From BOG-908 sp963795825 (GTDB taxonomy: Bacteria > Pseudomonadota > Alphaproteobacteria > Acetobacterales > Acetobacteraceae): a stretch of DNA of 64,000 bases. A program made the position numbers and the translations under genes. Numbering within the stretch: the first letter of the stretch is position 1; each line of letters begins with the position of its first letter. A model generated the notes under the pieces. That model was not told the origin of the DNA. It saw only the letters and a program-made list of their open reading frames with translations, and searched no databases. The stretch covers positions 124,001 through 188,000 of the forward strand of contig CAWCIW010000004.1 of assembly GCA_963795825.1 (NCBI GenBank), in the 5' to 3' direction. Shown one piece after another: positions 1-8,291 of this stretch.

Positions 1-334
1 GGCGGGGGCGCGGAAGGTGCCGTTGGCGATTTCCGTCTCGATCGCGACGGCGTGCAGGACGGTGCGCGAGATGCGGTGGAAGGTGAGGCTGGGGTCTGAC
101 GCGCGGGGGTTTGGCGGCGCGGGTTCCGGGCGGGTGGGGGCGGTGTTTGCGGCATCGGCGCGGCGCTGGGCTTCGTCTTCGTCGGCTTCGAGGGCGCGGC
201 GGGCGGCGGAGCGGGTGAGCTTCATGCCGAGTTCGATGATCTCCTGACAGACGGCGAGGTGGCGCTCCCGGCGCGCCTCGCTGATGTGGGTCTGTGGGGA
301 GATGGCGTTCAGGGTGGGTGGCCTTTTTGGGGTG
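1..334 (-). CDS. Hypothetical SOS-box-associated protein, 3' end outside window
   Basis: No function is recognised. Read on the minus strand, the frame gives a charged helical stretch (RERHLAVCQEIIELGMKL, then ARRALEADEDEAQRR), a Pro-rich linker, and a segment ending in EIANGTFRAPA at the window edge. The same order of blocks recurs in the gene at 50180-50844, so these are paralogues. No ATG lies before the conserved block. Both copies share the codons CTG AAC GCC ATC at the start of homology, which makes a CTG start possible (here near 310). A GAAC-N7-GAAC box lies just upstream at 347-361. The gene runs out of the window, so its length is unknown. Confidence 0.6.
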
Positions 335-346
335 GGTTGGTGTGGG

Positions 347-361
347 GAACAGGAGTAGAAC
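347..361 (-). promoter_or_regulatory. LexA (SOS) box, GTTC-N7-GTTC
   Basis: The plus strand reads GAAC AGGAGTA GAAC, an exact match to the direct-repeat LexA operator known from Alphaproteobacteria. It sits about 40-50 bases before the conserved start of the minus-strand gene, and the paralogous gene at 50180 has the same kind of box in the same place. That repetition makes a chance match unlikely. LexA control is inference from the motif. Confidence 0.6.
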
Positions 362-874
362 GTTTGGGGGGAGGTGGGCAATGGGTTTTTGGGGGGGGGG
401 CGGCTTTGCGCCAATGGCGGTCGAACAAGCGCTTGAGCCGGCGCCCCGGAAGCAGACCTAAGGGTCCGGGTTAGCTTTGGCCGGGTTGGGTGGTGAGCGG
501 TCTGGCCGATTTTGGGCCACGACCTCACGACAGCCAACTTTCGCATCTTGACGGGATGCTGCCGACTACGGACGGGCCGCTTGGGGCGGGCCGGATGTTG
601 GAGGCGGACATTCGCGCCGGACCTCGGCGTCGTCTAAGTAATTGATTAAGCAAGCAATACGATGTGCCGCAAGAAATTTCGATCTACTTAACAGAGCTGC
701 CCCGGTCCTATGACTTGGCGCGCCGACACGTTCAATAGGCGCGGTCTAGGGGCTGCCCTCATGAAGTCAGACGTGGAAAAGATTGACGACCGCGACAGTC
801 TCCTGTTTATTGTCGGTCACGATGACCGGTTCTAATGGCCGGTCGAAGCGGCGGTTCTGTTTTAGGGAGATCAC
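362..874. other. Intergenic region, no convincing gene
   Basis: This stretch holds G-rich runs near 365-400 and then sequence of lower GC. The only candidate is a 24-codon frame at 761-835 (ATG to TAA, start MKSDVEKIDD) lying directly before the gene at 875. It could be a short leader peptide or chance. No tRNA, repeat or terminator was recognised. Confidence 0.4.
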
Positions 875-1228
875 ATGGCAAGGAAGCCAACGCGCGCAGG
901 CAACTCGTCGGCTAAGAACGAGCAGCCCTCGCCCCTTTCGCAAACAGAGGCAAAGGAAAGATTTCTCGCGCATTGTCGAAGTGTAAGCGAGACAGGAAAG
1001 CCCGTGTTCGTCGCAGATCAGTCTGGCATAAAGTTTTTGACATTGACCGCACACTCGGTTGAGGGAGTATTCGTTACTGTAAGCGCGCAATTTTTCAAGG
1101 ATAATTTCGCTCGGTGCTCGTCGTTGATCCGCGACGGTATTGCGTTTCAGCTTACAAACCGTAACTTAACTGAAAAAATCTACGCACGTAGGCACAAGTC
1201 TGTAACAGAGATCCAGTTGATCCCGTGA
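875..1228 (+). CDS. Hypothetical protein, 117 aa
   Basis: Not recognised. The start is supported by AGGGAG seven bases before ATG. The first 30 residues are basic and Ser/Thr-rich and look disordered; the rest is a mixed alpha/beta chain without membrane segments or obvious catalytic motifs. GC is clearly lower than in the housekeeping genes, which suggests acquired DNA. The stop overlaps the GTG start of the next frame (GTGA), so the two are probably co-translated. Confidence 0.6.
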   Translation: MARKPTRAGNSSAKNEQPSPLSQTEAKERFLAHCRSVSETGKPVFVADQSGIKFLTLTAHSVEGVFVTVSAQFFKDNFARCSSLIRDGIAFQLTNRNLTEKIYARRHKSVTEIQLIP

Positions 1229-1467
1229 TCGATGCATGGCGCGAGAACATCGTTAAAGCGGCGGTCGACGGCGCCAATGAAAGCGCGATTGCGTCGCTGG
1301 TTAGCGAATTTGCGGCTTTTGCGTCCCGCACTATGCAGCGGGGCGACGAGGAGCGCGATGAGGCTGGCGTCCGATATGAGGCCCTCGTCCGCGGGATCGC
1401 ACGGATGGCTATTGGGCATAAACCGTTCGAGGAAGGGCAAATGCCCCACCGCCATGACGTGCATTGA
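1225..1467 (+). CDS. Hypothetical protein, 80 aa, coupled to preceding gene
   Basis: Not recognised. It starts at GTG within a GTGA overlap with the upstream stop. The product is largely helical and acidic (MIDAWRENIVKAAVDG, then RGDEERDEAGVRYEALVRG). Composition is protein-like, and the overlap argues for a two-gene operon. No domain can be named. Confidence 0.5.
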   Translation: MIDAWRENIVKAAVDGANESAIASLVSEFAAFASRTMQRGDEERDEAGVRYEALVRGIARMAIGHKPFEEGQMPHRHDVH

Positions 1468-1609
1468 GATAGGATTGGCCTCCAAGCCACCAGGGTCGTG
1501 TCTTCGCAATGCGACATCGCAAATAGTGTATCCCTGTCGTGGTTGGCGCCGCTCTTGTGAAGTGTATCAGTTCGGGCGTTCTGCACAGATGCTCGAGTGG
1601 AGGGCTTAA

Positions 1610-1850
1610 GTGAAGATCAAAGGGCTAAAGAACGACATCAATGCTTACCGTCGTTTCAGACCTACGTCTGAAATGACACTTAAGGATTTTCGCGCGATGG
1701 TGTTGGAAGCCAATAAAGAGATAAAGCGCCAGTACCGACATAGCTCAAACGCGCTTCGACGAAAAAATAGCAGCCAACCTCGAAAAGACCCGTATAGAGG
1801 AAGAGCTTAGGGAGTTGCGGACGATTGTTAGAGCAGGCATTAGGTCGTGA
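1610..1850 (+). pseudogene. Small helical protein, frameshifted
   Basis: A GTG start opens a frame with MKIKGLKNDINAYRRFRPTS and a helix up to about codon 43. The frame then turns Arg/Ser-rich. Shifting one base near 1735-1750 restores a convincing charged coiled-coil tail (RFDEKIAANLEKTRIEEELR) that ends at TGA 1848-1850. The intact product would be about 80 residues. Function unknown. One indel, real or from assembly, explains the break. Confidence 0.5.
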
Positions 1851-1901
1851 CCGTAGCCGGTAAAGCGATTCGTAAGCGCTGACCTTTCGCCCCCCCCCCC
1901 A

Positions 1902-2249
1902 ATGGGAACTCTACGCGCCCACCGCTACCGCGCCATCCTCGACAATCTTATCGCCGAATCCATGAATACTGAGGTCAAAAACATGGCCGACTTGGTAGAT
2001 GAAGTAGTAACGAAGGGCTGGACCGACGTAAGCAAGGGAGTGTTCTTCCGACCGGTCAAGCTTCGCGCCGAGCTTCCGGTGGTTGCGTGGAAATTGGAAG
2101 ATTGGAGCGAATATCTAGCACCGCTGGAACAGGCGCTTGACGCTCTTGTGGCCGATCAGGGCGTTTTCGACGCGATCATCATGGCGGCCAATCCCAGGAC
2201 CAATTTGGCAGCGGCCTATTGCCTCCCCTTTTGTTTTATGGCTGCGTAG
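1902..2249 (+). CDS. Hypothetical protein or fragment, 115 aa
   Basis: Not recognised. The frame begins at ATG right after a run of ten C, so the real start may lie upstream and be hidden by a homopolymer error. The middle part (NMADLVDEVVTKGWTDV, then PVVAWKLEDWSEYLAPL) reads like a genuine globular protein. Its last residues overlap the end of the convergent exonuclease gene and look artificial. Moderate to low confidence. Confidence 0.4.
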   Translation: MGTLRAHRYRAILDNLIAESMNTEVKNMADLVDEVVTKGWTDVSKGVFFRPVKLRAELPVVAWKLEDWSEYLAPLEQALDALVADQGVFDAIIMAANPRTNLAAAYCLPFCFMAA

Positions 2250-2809
2250 ACTTCGGCCTTGATCATCTCAACTATGTCACGCAGCCGGCGCGCGTCGTCG
2301 TCGGCCCGGTGCTTTGGCCGCGCAGCAACCTGGGTCTTGGCCGCCTGTATAATAGCATCGCCGCGGATCCGCGCGCGCAAATAATTAGCCTCCAATTCTT
2401 GGTCACAGTCTTTGGGCAAGACGGCAAACATTGGTTCCAACGCGATCGCGTAGAGCTGCTGGATGTTGGCTAAGGAGACTTGGTCCTGTATGTCCGCCCG
2501 CTGGAGCAGCTTGATGAGCCATTCGCGGTCGTAGTCAGGATTGTCCGACGCAATAATTACGTCCTCTCTCCGACATCGGGCCAGCAATTCCGCGACGAGC
2601 CTGGCAACAGCCTCATAGGGTTCTCCTCGATCTGCAAGGTGTTCGCGGCTGATACCGTGCATGCGCTCAGCACGAATGTCCCAGTCGGTCCAATTCCATG
2701 CCGGGCGAATCAGGTAGCTCTCGCTATTGCCGTCCTGATCGCACCAACCAACCTCGATCGGAAAGCCATCGAACCCCGATGCCTCTATGTCGATGACGAC
2801 GTATCTCAT
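2216..2809 (-). CDS. DEDD-family 3'-5' exonuclease (DnaQ/RNase T-like)
   Basis: A 197-residue stand-alone 3'-5' exonuclease domain. The ExoI motif is VVIDIEASG at residues 4-12 (catalytic Asp and Glu), ExoII is around SDNPDYDREWL near residue 93, and ExoIII is HRADDDARR near residue 168, which puts His five residues before the last Asp, as in the DEDDh subclass. Such enzymes remove nucleotides from DNA or RNA 3' ends with two metal ions. There is no polymerase or RNase T partner nearby, and the neighbours are accessory genes, so a repair, RNA-trimming or conflict role cannot be told apart. Confidence 0.8.
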   Translation of the reverse strand: MRYVVIDIEASGFDGFPIEVGWCDQDGNSESYLIRPAWNWTDWDIRAERMHGISREHLADRGEPYEAVARLVAELLARCRREDVIIASDNPDYDREWLIKLLQRADIQDQVSLANIQQLYAIALEPMFAVLPKDCDQELEANYLRARIRGDAIIQAAKTQVAARPKHRADDDARRLRDIVEMIKAEVYAAIKQKGRQ

Positions 2810-2952
2810 TCCTGGACCATAATTGCTCCTTCGAAGTATTTATACAGGCTAGTTTGTTCCCAAGCAGCCAGTCCGCTCCTCGGCCAACTCCGGTCAGTGT
2901 CGTTGTGCTCGTTAGCCGGCAGAGCCCGCGAGCACGTCAGGCCAAAGACGTC

Positions 2953-3258
2953 TCAGAAGCCGACGAGCAATACATCCTGCGCGCGCGTGATGCGGTCATG
3001 CTCCCGCACGAGCGATGCCACCGGTCGCCTCAACTCGCGTGCCGGAATGCTGGCGATCGCCTGGGTAATCATCACGAGAGTGTCGCCTTCAATGTCGAAG
3101 GCCGGGTTCAGGTCGCGGATCGGCTGTGGCGCGTCGTCCACCGGCAGCAAAGGCCCGACGGCGCGGCTTGCAAGGTGCGTCAGTAAGTCCGCCTGAACGT
3201 CGAGCACGTAACCTGGCCGGCTGGTGCCGGGCAGAGGGTAGATGTCGAGGCGCGCCAT
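2953..3258 (-). CDS. ccdB: CcdB-family toxin (DNA gyrase inhibitor)
   Basis: A 101-residue protein of CcdB length and pattern: LDIYPLPG start, YVLDVQADLL, the central LLPVDDAPQPIRDLNPAF, MITQAIASIPARELRRPVAS, and a hydrophobic end (VLLVGF) where F-plasmid CcdB ends in FWGI. Known CcdB poisons GyrA-DNA complexes. Its ATG shares one base with the stop of the antitoxin gene, the usual antitoxin-first operon. The C-terminal Gly-hydrophobic residue is present, so it may be active. Confidence 0.88.
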   Translation of the reverse strand: MARLDIYPLPGTSRPGYVLDVQADLLTHLASRAVGPLLPVDDAPQPIRDLNPAFDIEGDTLVMITQAIASIPARELRRPVASLVREHDRITRAQDVLLVGF

Positions 3259-3524
3259 CAGAACTGGCGATAGACGGCGAGCGGCAGGCCGTTTCTCTCG
3301 ACATGCTCGTTCCAGGCGTCCATCGCCGGCTTGTTCTCTTCGAGCCAGCGGGCGCGGCGGCGCTCAGCCACGGCGGCGGCCAAACCACGCTCGCACGCCT
3401 GTGACACGTTGATCCCAAAGGCACGCGCGTAATTCAGGAGCGGCTCGGGAAGGGTTACGTTTGTCGGCCGCCGCGGTGCGGCAGACCCGACGGGGTTTTC
3501 TGGCGCGGACGTGGCAACGGGCAT
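3258..3524 (-). CDS. ccdA: CcdA-family antitoxin
   Basis: An 88-residue antitoxin. The N-terminal part (TNVTLPEPLLNYARAFGINVS) matches a ribbon-helix-helix DNA-binding domain. The C-terminal tail (NKPAMDAWNEHVERNGLPLA, then YRQF) is the typical CcdB-binding region. The frame stays open further upstream, but the family length and the residue MPVATSAPEN favour the ATG at 3524. It should neutralise CcdB and autorepress the operon. Confidence 0.85.
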   Translation of the reverse strand: MPVATSAPENPVGSAAPRRPTNVTLPEPLLNYARAFGINVSQACERGLAAAVAERRRARWLEENKPAMDAWNEHVERNGLPLAVYRQF

Positions 3525-3710
3525 CTCCAGGCGACATGCGCATGAAGGATGTGCGCGAACCGCGCCCGCTGCAAGGGCGCTTCTAACGGCCGCCGCGTCC
3601 CACCGCACCGGTTCAGCGTGCCAGAGATCGCTACCGCCGTGTGCGCCAGATATTACGGGCAAACCGCTGTCAGGGACCGCGACCAATGCATGATGCAGTC
3701 GGCGACAGCG

Positions 3711-3760
3711 GAGCAAAAGTTTTTTGCTTCTTTTTTGCAAAAAAGAAGGCCTTGCTTCCT
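3711..3760. repeat. Intergenic palindromic element, half copy
   Basis: AGCAAAAG, a T tract, TTGCAA, an A tract and GAAGGCCTTGC: one arm of the family described in the findings, variant with a TTTTTTGCAAAAAA stem. It lies beyond the end of the membrane-protein gene and could terminate it. Confidence 0.8.
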
Positions 3761-3771
3761 TGCCTAACTTC

Positions 3772-4188
3772 CTACCGAGGCCGCCCCAGCCGAGGCTCCG
3801 CCCGTTCCCGCGCGGCGTCGCCCAGCCGGGCAGCGGCGCGCAACGTGGGCGTGCGCAGTTCGCGGGGCGGGGGCGCAGGCGGGGGCTCCCAGGCGGGTGG
3901 CGGCGGGGCGGGCGGGGCAAGCTCGCGCGCAAGCGGGGGGGTGGCGGCGCGCAGGATGGCGGGCGTGTCGTAGGGGCCGGTTGCCGGTTCGGGCAGGCGG
4001 TTGGCGAGGCTGCGCAGCTCGCTCTGCATGTCGTCGAGCCGCGCTTCCAGCGCGTCCAGCCGCGATTTCACGCCGAACACGCTGAACGGCATCGCCAGGA
4101 ACGCCAGCCCGACGACGATCGCGGCCACGGCCACGATGAGCTGCAGCCACCAGGGCATCCAGTCGGGGAACGCGAAGGGCAGGGTCAT
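3772..4188 (-). CDS. Membrane-anchored coiled-coil protein, 138 aa
   Basis: Function unknown. One transmembrane helix spans roughly residues 13-35 (WWLQLIVAVAAIVVGLAFLA). It is followed by a coiled-coil (RLDALEARLDDMQSELRSL) and a Pro/Ala-rich, probably disordered tail. A protein of this build may be a small envelope scaffold. It stands between the toxin operon and the inositol-phosphatase gene, both on the same strand. Confidence 0.65.
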   Translation of the reverse strand: MTLPFAFPDWMPWWLQLIVAVAAIVVGLAFLAMPFSVFGVKSRLDALEARLDDMQSELRSLANRLPEPATGPYDTPAILRAATPPLARELAPPAPPPPAWEPPPAPPPRELRTPTLRAAARLGDAARERAEPRLGRPR

Positions 4189-4230
4189 GCGGTGGTATCT
4201 AGCGTCAACTTTGCGCGCCCTACCATGGCG

Positions 4231-5069
4231 TCAGCCGGCGGCCGACACACCATCGGCCACCAGCTCGCGCAGATTTGGCTGCAGGTGGGCGTTGCCGGCC
4301 ACCACGTCATTGTCCGGCCCGTCGGTCACCACGAACTCGGCGCCGGCCGGGTCGGTGACGGTGCCGCCGGCTTCGCGCACGATGAGGAGGCCGGCGGCGC
4401 AGTCCCAGGCTTTGAGGCCGAGCTCCCAGTAGCCGTCGTAGCGGCCGGCGGCGACCCAGGCGAGATCCAGCGCGGCCGAGCCGAAGCGGCGCACGCCGGC
4501 GGTGGCGGGCATCAGGGCGCCGAGCGTGCGGGCGAAGGCCAGGCGGTTGCGGGGGGTGACGGCGGCGAAGGGGATGCCGGTGGCGAACAGGGCGTCGCTC
4601 ATCTCGCGGCGGGCGGAGACGCGCAGGCGGCGGTCATTCAGGTAGGCGCCGACGCCTTTTTCGGCCCAGAACATCTCGCCGGAGGCGGGCGCGTAGATCA
4701 TGCCGCCACCACTTCGGATCCGCCCTCGGTGCCGCGGCGTTGCAGCGCCATGCTGATCGCCCAATGCGGGATGCCGTGCAGGAAGTTGGTGGTGCCATCG
4801 AGCGGGTCGATCACCCAGCGCCAGGTCCAGTTGTCGCCGCCGGAGGCGCCGCTTTCCTCCATCAGGAAGGCGTAGCCGGGGCGGGCTTTGGTGAGTTCCT
4901 CGCGGAGGGTAGCTTCGGCGCGGAGATCGGCCTGGCTGACGAAATCCGACGGGCCTTTGATGCTGACCTGGAGCTGTTCGACCTCGTTGAAGTCGCGCAG
5001 GAGCCGCTTGGAGGCTTTCTGCGCGGCGTTCTGCATGATCGTCATGTGTGGGGAGAGGCGTAGGGCCAT
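4231..5069 (-). CDS. suhB: Inositol monophosphatase family protein, frameshifted as read
   Basis: Mg-dependent sugar-phosphate phosphatase of the IMPase/SuhB family, about 279 codons. Motifs present are GPSDFVSQAD, the metal-binding Glu in EESG, DPLDGTTNFLHG (motif A), and WDCAAGLLIVREAGG (motif B). The reading frame breaks near 4700: the first part stops at a TGA that overlaps an ATG (ATGA), and the second part begins MIYAPASGEMFWAE exactly where the family continues. A one-base insertion would join them. Either this is an indel error, or the gene is split and translation is coupled through the overlap. IMPases act on inositol-1-phosphate and related substrates; SuhB also affects rRNA transcription in enterobacteria. 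Confidence 0.85.
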
Positions 5070-5084
5070 GGTGGGAAGAGACTT

Positions 5085-5393
5085 TCAGATGTCGGCCTGG
5101 CCGGGGCCGAAGATGCGCAGGACGATAACGTCGCCCGCTTCCGCCTCGCCAGCCAGGTCCGGCTCGACTTCGTAAAGAATTTTGTGATCTTGCGACATAG
5201 GGAGGCGTGTTCCGCGGAGCGGCCCGGTTCGGTTCGCAAGCGGATATCGCGCAAGACTGGCGATCGCCGCTTCAAGTTTCGCCAGCCTGGCGCGCGCCGG
5301 GCGCCCCGATCCTGGCTGGCGAACCAGCCTCTGACGTTCAGGCGATCCCGCAGGGCGGCCGGCGTGTCAGATGACCGTCCGGGTCAACAAACC
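5085..5393 (-). pseudogene. RelE/ParE-superfamily toxin, apparently broken
   Basis: The last 60 codons in one frame give LAKLEAAIASLARYP, GPLRGTR, HKILYEV and GDVIVLRIFGPGQ, the pattern of ParE-type mRNase/gyrase toxins. The N-terminal half fits the family only in a second frame (ALRDRLNVRGWFASQD), so two compensating indels lie near 5240-5350. A TTG near 5387 would be the start. It directly follows the antitoxin-like gene at 5394-5579. Sequencing error or inactivation of the toxin are both possible. Confidence 0.6.
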
Positions 5394-5579
5394 CTAAATC
5401 TTGCGAGGTTGCGGTTCCGGCAGTGGATGGGGCGTGCCTAGGCTGTGGAGCCACGCCTCAACCTCATCCATTGGAATGCCGCCGGGGGCCTGATACTCAA
5501 GGCGAGCCGCCTCGATCCCGGCGATCTCGGCAGCCGTAAAAGACACGGCAGGGGCTCCGGGCGTATCCTGCTGGTCCAT
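5394..5579 (-). CDS. ParD-like antitoxin, 61 aa
   Basis: A 61-residue protein whose C-terminal part (MDEVEAWLHSLGTPHPLPEP) resembles the toxin-binding tail of antitoxins paired with ParE/RelE toxins. It is followed at once by the ParE-like reading frame, which supports the assignment. A DNA-binding N-terminus is short and not clear. The gene lies between efp and the toxin on the same strand. Confidence 0.6.
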   Translation of the reverse strand: MDQQDTPGAPAVSFTAAEIAGIEAARLEYQAPGGIPMDEVEAWLHSLGTPHPLPEPQPRKI

Positions 5580-5611
5580 GCGTTTATCATAAACTCAGCC
5601 GCCCCTGGTCG

Positions 5612-6178
5612 CTACCCCTTGGCGCGCTCCACGTAGCTCCCGTCCTCGGTGCGCACCACGACCCGCTCGCCGGCTTCGACGAAGGGGGGCACGAGGGTTT
5701 TGACGCCGTTGGAGAGGCGGGCCGGCTTGTAGCTGGAGCTGGCCGTCTGGCCCTTCACCACCGGATCGGCTTCGACGATCTCCAGTGTGACCATCTGGGG
5801 AAGGTGGGCGCCGACCGGCTCGCCCTCGACCAGGTCTACGTCGATCGTCATGTTGTCCTGCAGGAACGGCGCCTGGTCGCCCAGGATCGCGAGCGGGATC
5901 ACCGTCTGCTCGAAGGTTTCCGGGTCCATCAGGATGATGTTGTCGCCTTCGGTGTACGAGTAGGTGAAATCCTTGTTGTCGGTCACCAGGCGCTCGACGG
6001 TGTCGGCGGTGCGCCAGCGCTCGTTGGTCTTGTTGCCGGTTTTCAGGTCGCGCATTTCCACCTGGATGAAGGCGCCGCCCTTGCCGGGGGTGATGATCTG
6101 CTGCTTCAGCACGGTCCAGCGGCGGCCGTCATGCTCGATCACCTGGCCGGCGCGGATTAGGTTGGCCTGCTGCTTCAT
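5612..6178 (-). CDS. efp: Translation elongation factor P
   Basis: A 188-residue EF-P with the three-domain length of the family. It binds the ribosome E site and rescues polyproline stalls. The loop ITPGKGGAFIQ carries Lys33, the position modified by (R)-beta-lysylation in EF-Ps with PGKG loops. The C-terminus (GERVVVRTEDGSYVERAKG) is the standard domain-III end. The genes for the modifying enzymes follow upstream: EpmB-like at 6349-7385 and EpmA at 8292-9299, so this EF-P should be the lysylated type. Confidence 0.97.
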   Translation of the reverse strand: MKQQANLIRAGQVIEHDGRRWTVLKQQIITPGKGGAFIQVEMRDLKTGNKTNERWRTADTVERLVTDNKDFTYSYTEGDNIILMDPETFEQTVIPLAILGDQAPFLQDNMTIDVDLVEGEPVGAHLPQMVTLEIVEADPVVKGQTASSSYKPARLSNGVKTLVPPFVEAGERVVVRTEDGSYVERAKG

Positions 6179-6199
6179 GGGCTCTCTTCCGAAGTCTAA

Positions 6200-6332
6200 A
6201 AGGAAGCAAGGCCTTCTTTTTCGAGAAAAAGAAGCAAAAAGCTTTTGCTCCCTGTCGGCGGATGGGGAAGTGCTCCCCGACAGGGACCAAAAGTCCTCCT
6301 TTTCTTCAGAAAAGAAGGCCTTGCTGCCTCGC
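6200..6332. repeat. Intergenic palindromic element, full copy (short spacer)
   Basis: Left arm with TTCGAGAA stem at 6205-6248, right arm with TTTCTTCAGAAAAGAAGG at 6290-6325. The spacer has its own inverted repeat, CCCTGTCGG/CCCGACAGGG. The element lies between efp and epmB. Confidence 0.85.
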
Positions 6333-6348
6333 TTGATGGCCGCGCTGT

Positions 6349-7385
6349 CTAACCGCTGCCCGCCACCCCGGCAAGCGCATGCGTTATCCCGCCAGGGTCG
6401 CGCACCCCACCCGCCGCATCAAGATACCCGGGCCCGATCGGCACCTTCCCGAAGCCACCTGCGATATCAAGCACATAGGTCGGCCAGGCCAACCCCGTCA
6501 CCCGCCCGCGCAGCCCCGCCAGCAACGCCTGGCCCTCCGCGATCGGCACGTGGAAGCGGGCGGTGCCGGGGGCGGGGTCCAGCTGGTGCAGGTAATAGGG
6601 TTTGATCCGGTGGCGGAGCATCGCCCGGAACAGTGCCTCGAGCGCCGCCACGCTGTCGTTCACCCCGCGCAGCAACACGCTCTGCCCGAGCACCGGCACC
6701 GCGGCGCCCTGCACGCGGCGTATCGCCGCCGCCGCTTCCGCGGAGAACTCCCGCGCATGATTGGCGTGCAGCACCAGCCAGACCGGCTTCTCGCAATCGC
6801 AGCGCCGCCACCAGCGCCGCATCCACCCGGCCCGGGTCGGCCACCGGCACCCGGCTGTGTATGCGCAGCAGCTCCACATGCGGGATCGCCGCCAGCGCGC
6901 CCACCAGCTCGCCCAACCGCCGCGGGGACAGCAGCAGCGGGTCGCCGCCTGTCAGGATCACCTCGCGCACCTCCGGCCGGCCGCGCACGTAATCGACGGC
7001 CGCCGCCAGTTCTGCTGCATTCAGCAGCCCGCCCTCCGGCCCCACCACCTCGCGCCGGAAACAGAACCGGCAGTAGAGCGGGCATACCAGCAGCGGCGTG
7101 ATCAGCACCCGGTCCGCGTAGCGGTGCACCACGCCGCGCACCGGCGAATGCGCGGCGTCGCCCACCGGATCGGCCAGCTCGTGCGGCGCGGTCACCAGCT
7201 CGTCCGCGATGCGGCAGCACCTGCCGCCCGATGGGATCGTCGGCATGTTCGATCAGCCGGGCGAACGCCGGCGGCACGGCGATGGCGTAGCGCGCGGCCA
7301 CGCGTGCCAGGGCGTCGCGCTCGGCTTCGGGCAGGAGGCCGGCTTCGATCAGGGCGTTGGGGGAGCGGAGTGTACCGTCTGGCAT
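6349..7385 (-). CDS. epmB: EF-P lysine 2,3-aminomutase (KamA/EpmB family), frameshifted
   Basis: Radical-SAM enzyme that converts (S)-lysine to (R)-beta-lysine for EF-P modification. The cluster motif is CPLYCRFC, followed by FRREVVG; further family blocks are EVILTGGDPLLLS, VWLVLHANHAREF, GQSVLLRGVND and KPYYLHQLDPAPGTARFH (substrate/PLP region). Total length is about 345 codons, normal for the family. The sequence runs through three frames, with breaks near 7210-7230 and near 6800. Because the three pieces match the family end to end with nothing lost, indel errors seem more likely than decay. Position next to efp identifies it as EpmB rather than a catabolic aminomutase. Confidence 0.8.
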
Positions 7386-7485
7386 TGCGGCGCGGTGCGT
7401 AGCAGTTGAGGGCAGGGAAGCAAGCGGTCGTTTTCAGGGCGATATGCGCCTGCTTTCCGGGTGGCTCTATCGCGAGTGGCTGGGC

Positions 7486-7538
7486 AAGGCAGCAAGGCCT
7501 TCTTTTTTGCAAAAAAGAAGCAAAAAACTTTTGTTGGG
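7486..7538. repeat. Intergenic palindromic element, half copy
   Basis: AAGGCCTTC, T tract, TTGCAA, A tract, GAAGC, then AAAAAACTTTTG: left arm of the TTGCAA variant, just upstream of epmB. Confidence 0.8.
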
Positions 7539-7588
7539 CTGTCGCGCGCAGGCTGGGCAGACGGCGACGCGTTGCCACTCTTTGTGGA

Positions 7589-8117
7589 TTAATCGACGAT
7601 CAACGCAATGCCATGCGCGACAAGGCTCATGAGCGGCCCGTCGCAATCCACCCAAACGACTGACCCATCTGCGCGTGCATAGGCCCGATGCTCACAGCCC
7701 CCATCACGCAAAGCCGGACGGCGCCACGCGGCCGGTCGACGGTCACACGGATTGCGGCATCGACGCTGAACCGGTCATCCTCGGCGAGGTCGAATTCCGG
7801 ACAGGCCAGCCAGACCGGCGGTGCATCCAGCAACGGCACCGGAGACTCAGTGTCCGCTGCGGCAAAGTTCGCGTAAAGAGCCAGGCCGGACAGGCGATCG
7901 TCTGTGGAAGCACAACGCCAACACTTACGAGCCACGCCCCGCCAGGCAGTTGCGCGAGAGCCTCGAGACGACGCTGTGTTTCGGTGCCAGCAAGCTTCGG
8001 CCCAGTCTCATGGACATCTGGACACGTGGCGCGCAGCCGGGCAGGGACCTCACGCGGCGCCAGAACAACAGAAAAACCCGTGATCGGCCGTAATGAAATG
8101 CAAGATGGTGTAGCCAA
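7589..8117 (-). pseudogene. Hypothetical protein in three frames
   Basis: Not recognised. A minus-strand coding pattern runs through three frames. The first is ITGFSVVLAPREVPARLR and EALAQLPGGAWLVSVGVV (8090-7900). The second is GLALYANFAAADTESP and LACPEFDLAEDDRFSV (7890-7740). The third is RDGGCEHRAYARADGSVVW, ending ALIVD at TAA 7589-7591. Each piece reads as normal protein. A TTG at 8117 is a possible start, giving about 175 residues. Frameshifts near 7900 and 7720 may be real or errors. Confidence 0.45.
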
Positions 8118-8193
8118 GCGCGCGCACGAGGGATGTAAGCGCAGTCGAAAACCTCTCGCTACCCGTCGGCAATCTATCCAGCAATCACCCGAC

Positions 8194-8245
8194 AGGGAGC
8201 AAAAGTCTTTTGCTTCTTTTCTTCAGAAAAGAAGGCCTTCCTTAC
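8194..8245. repeat. Intergenic palindromic element, half copy
   Basis: AGCAAAAGTCTTTTGC followed by TTCTTTTCTTCAGAAAAGAAGG, the CTTCAG-loop variant, ahead of epmA. Confidence 0.8.
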
Positions 8246-8291
8246 GCTCCCCTACGCAATCACCAGCACGGCAAAAAGGCACCAACACCGC

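Noticed and set aside
3724..4875. A 383-codon plus-strand frame
   Set aside because: It is antisense to the membrane-protein and inositol-phosphatase genes and rich in Gly/Arg/Ala, as expected for the complement of GC-rich coding DNA.
5042..5275. A 77-codon minus-strand frame
   Set aside because: It is an out-of-frame shadow across the ParE-like toxin and the suhB start.
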